64,000 nucleotides of DNA from Saccharospirillum sp. Its GTDB lineage: Bacteria; Pseudomonadota; Gammaproteobacteria; Pseudomonadales; Natronospirillaceae. Location: positions 1 through 64,000 of the forward strand of contig JAGYIL010000001.1 in NCBI GenBank assembly GCA_018402545.1, written 5' to 3'. A model generated the notes under the pieces. The model did not search any database. It was not told where the DNA came from and saw nothing but the letters and a program-made list of their open reading frames with translations. The position numbers and the translations under genes are program-made. Within the stretch, counting starts at the first letter, position 1; each line of letters opens with the position of its first letter. Below are positions 63,017 to 64,000 of the stretch, in pieces.

Positions 63017-63991
63017 ATGTCCACTGCTATTACTGCACCGGGTACTGCTGCCCGCCAGAAGGTAACGGGGCTGGGCTTTGCCCTGCTGTCTGCGCTGGCC
63101 TTTGGCGGCTCTGGTGCCTTTGCCAAACCGCTGATGGTCGCGGGCATGTCGCCGCTGCATGTGACCTGGCTGCGCTTGCTGGGCATGGTGTTGATTCTGT
63201 TGCCGGTCGCCTGGCATTACCGGCGTTTGTTGCGAACCCAATGGCGCCTACTGATCGCCTATGGCGTGTTCCCCATCGCCGGTGTTCAGGCGCTTTATTT
63301 TGGCGCCGTCTCCCGTATTCCCGTTGCCATTGCGTTGCTGATTGAGTTCCTTGGACCCGTGCTGGTGTTGCTCTGGGTAAGTCTGGTGCGCCGTCAGCCA
63401 GTAGCCGGTTCGGCGATTCTGGGTGTGGCGCTGGCCGTTTTGGGCCTGGCGGGTCTGCTGGAAGTCTGGGATGGTTTGATACTGGACCCACTCGGCTTGT
63501 TGCTCGCGGCTGGTGCTGCGGTGGGCCAGGCGTCTTTCTTTTTACTATCCGACGCAGCGCAGGACGATGTCGAACCCCTTGCACTCATTTCCATTGGCGG
63601 CGTTGTAGCCTTTCTTGCTCTGTCGCTGATCGCTCAGCCCTGGACGTTACCCTGGTCGATACTGGCGGGCGACATCACCATTGCTGGCATACAAACGTCG
63701 GCGATGGTTTCAGTCGTTTGGCTGGGGTTAGTTGCTACTGCACTGGCGTATGTAACCGGCGTCGCCGCTATCCGGCGCTTGTCAGCCCCGGTAGCAGGTG
63801 GTGTGGCCTATTTGGAAGTGGTGACTGCCATTGTGCTGGCCTGGTTGTTGTTGGGTGAGGCGTTATCCACCGCGCAATTGGCGGGGGCTCTGGTCGTTAT
63901 TGCCGGGGCATATCTGGCGCAACGGGCAACACCAGCCGAGAGTCCGCATCCGGAGATTACTTTGGAGGCTAATGACCAGCCCTCAAGTTAA
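63017..63991 (+). CDS. EamA-family (DMT) exporter
   Basis: 324 aa with ten hydrophobic segments in two EamA domains (about 18-150 and 158-300). FGGSGAFAKPLMVAGMSPLH, FLGPVLVLLWVSLVRRQP and a conserved second-half segment TGVAAIRRLSAPVAGGVAYL (about 247-266) are typical. It resembles RhtA-like or RarD-like exporters; the substrate is unknown, possibly an amino acid or drug. The gene stops 9 bp before the window edge. Confidence 0.9.
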   Translation: MSTAITAPGTAARQKVTGLGFALLSALAFGGSGAFAKPLMVAGMSPLHVTWLRLLGMVLILLPVAWHYRRLLRTQWRLLIAYGVFPIAGVQALYFGAVSRIPVAIALLIEFLGPVLVLLWVSLVRRQPVAGSAILGVALAVLGLAGLLEVWDGLILDPLGLLLAAGAAVGQASFFLLSDAAQDDVEPLALISIGGVVAFLALSLIAQPWTLPWSILAGDITIAGIQTSAMVSVVWLGLVATALAYVTGVAAIRRLSAPVAGGVAYLEVVTAIVLAWLLLGEALSTAQLAGALVVIAGAYLAQRATPAESPHPEITLEANDQPSS

Positions 63992-64000
63992 ATTCGACTG

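Noticed and set aside
1-64000. CRISPR array, prophage, IS transposase, tRNA or rRNA
   Set aside because: I found no regular spacer array, integrase, transposase or clover-leaf gene on either strand.

Overview
The window looks like chromosome from a free-living, aerobic, motile gammaproteobacterium. The protein families and the roughly 55-60% GC coding style suggest a marine or halotolerant Oceanospirillales-type organism (for example Saccharospirillaceae). That placement is inference from gene content: there is no rRNA or marker-gene tree here. I see no tRNA, rRNA, CRISPR array, phage or IS transposase. About 55 protein genes are supported.

Layout. 0-5.3 kb: an SOS mutagenesis cassette imuA-imuB-dnaE2 behind a textbook LexA box. 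5.6-14.7 kb: a TauE/SafE permease, a solo CheW, a UvrD/Rep-type helicase, small lipoproteins, a Ca2+/Na+ antiporter, a LysE exporter and a CAP-domain lipoprotein. 14.7-27.2 kb: chemoreceptor and c-di-GMP proteins (MCP, 7TMR-DISM-EAL, a GGDQF protein, a degenerate HD-GYP) mixed with a SlyD-like isomerase, cardiolipin synthase and an SDR. 27.5-34 kb: an RsmB-like methyltransferase, a c-type-heme Tll0287-like sensor, a Bax-like glucosaminidase, an (alpha/alpha)6 glycoside hydrolase and a TMEM64 membrane protein. 34.3-43.5 kb: an Aer-like receptor, a PAS-GGDEF-EAL protein, an AraC regulator beside a PLP aminotransferase/membrane protein/amidohydrolase run, then copper-chaperone genes and YajQ. 44.9-51.7 kb: a complete moxR-DUF58-DUF4381-batA-batB/TPR-batD (aerotolerance/Bat) operon with overlapping genes. 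51.7-64 kb: CHASE-GGDEF, fused isobutyryl-CoA mutase icmF, 3-hydroxyacyl-CoA dehydrogenase with a LiuR-like MerR regulator and operator, a toxin-antitoxin pair, a MerR/cation-efflux divergon, a MoaD-like/BNR pair and an EamA exporter.

The most interesting feature is not a protein. Eight copies of a 105-210 bp non-coding element (5.45, 7.05, 43.98, 44.56, 53.40, 57.05, 58.26 and 60.74 kb) sit only between genes. Each is closed by a 20-30 bp inverted repeat. The arm sequences differ between copies yet stay paired (compensatory change). Inside are short hairpins whose apical loop, read on one strand, is nearly always N-GGA closed by CA...UG. This matches the CsrA/RsmA recognition signal (CANGGAYG in a hairpin loop). 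I propose a dispersed, mobile-looking family of structured elements that could act as CsrA/RsmA-binding decoys or UTR control elements. This is a hypothesis: the structure and loop conservation are seen, the function is inferred.

Gene starts were moved inward from the longest open frame where a ribosome-binding site, signal peptide or family length favoured it; the reason is given in each entry.
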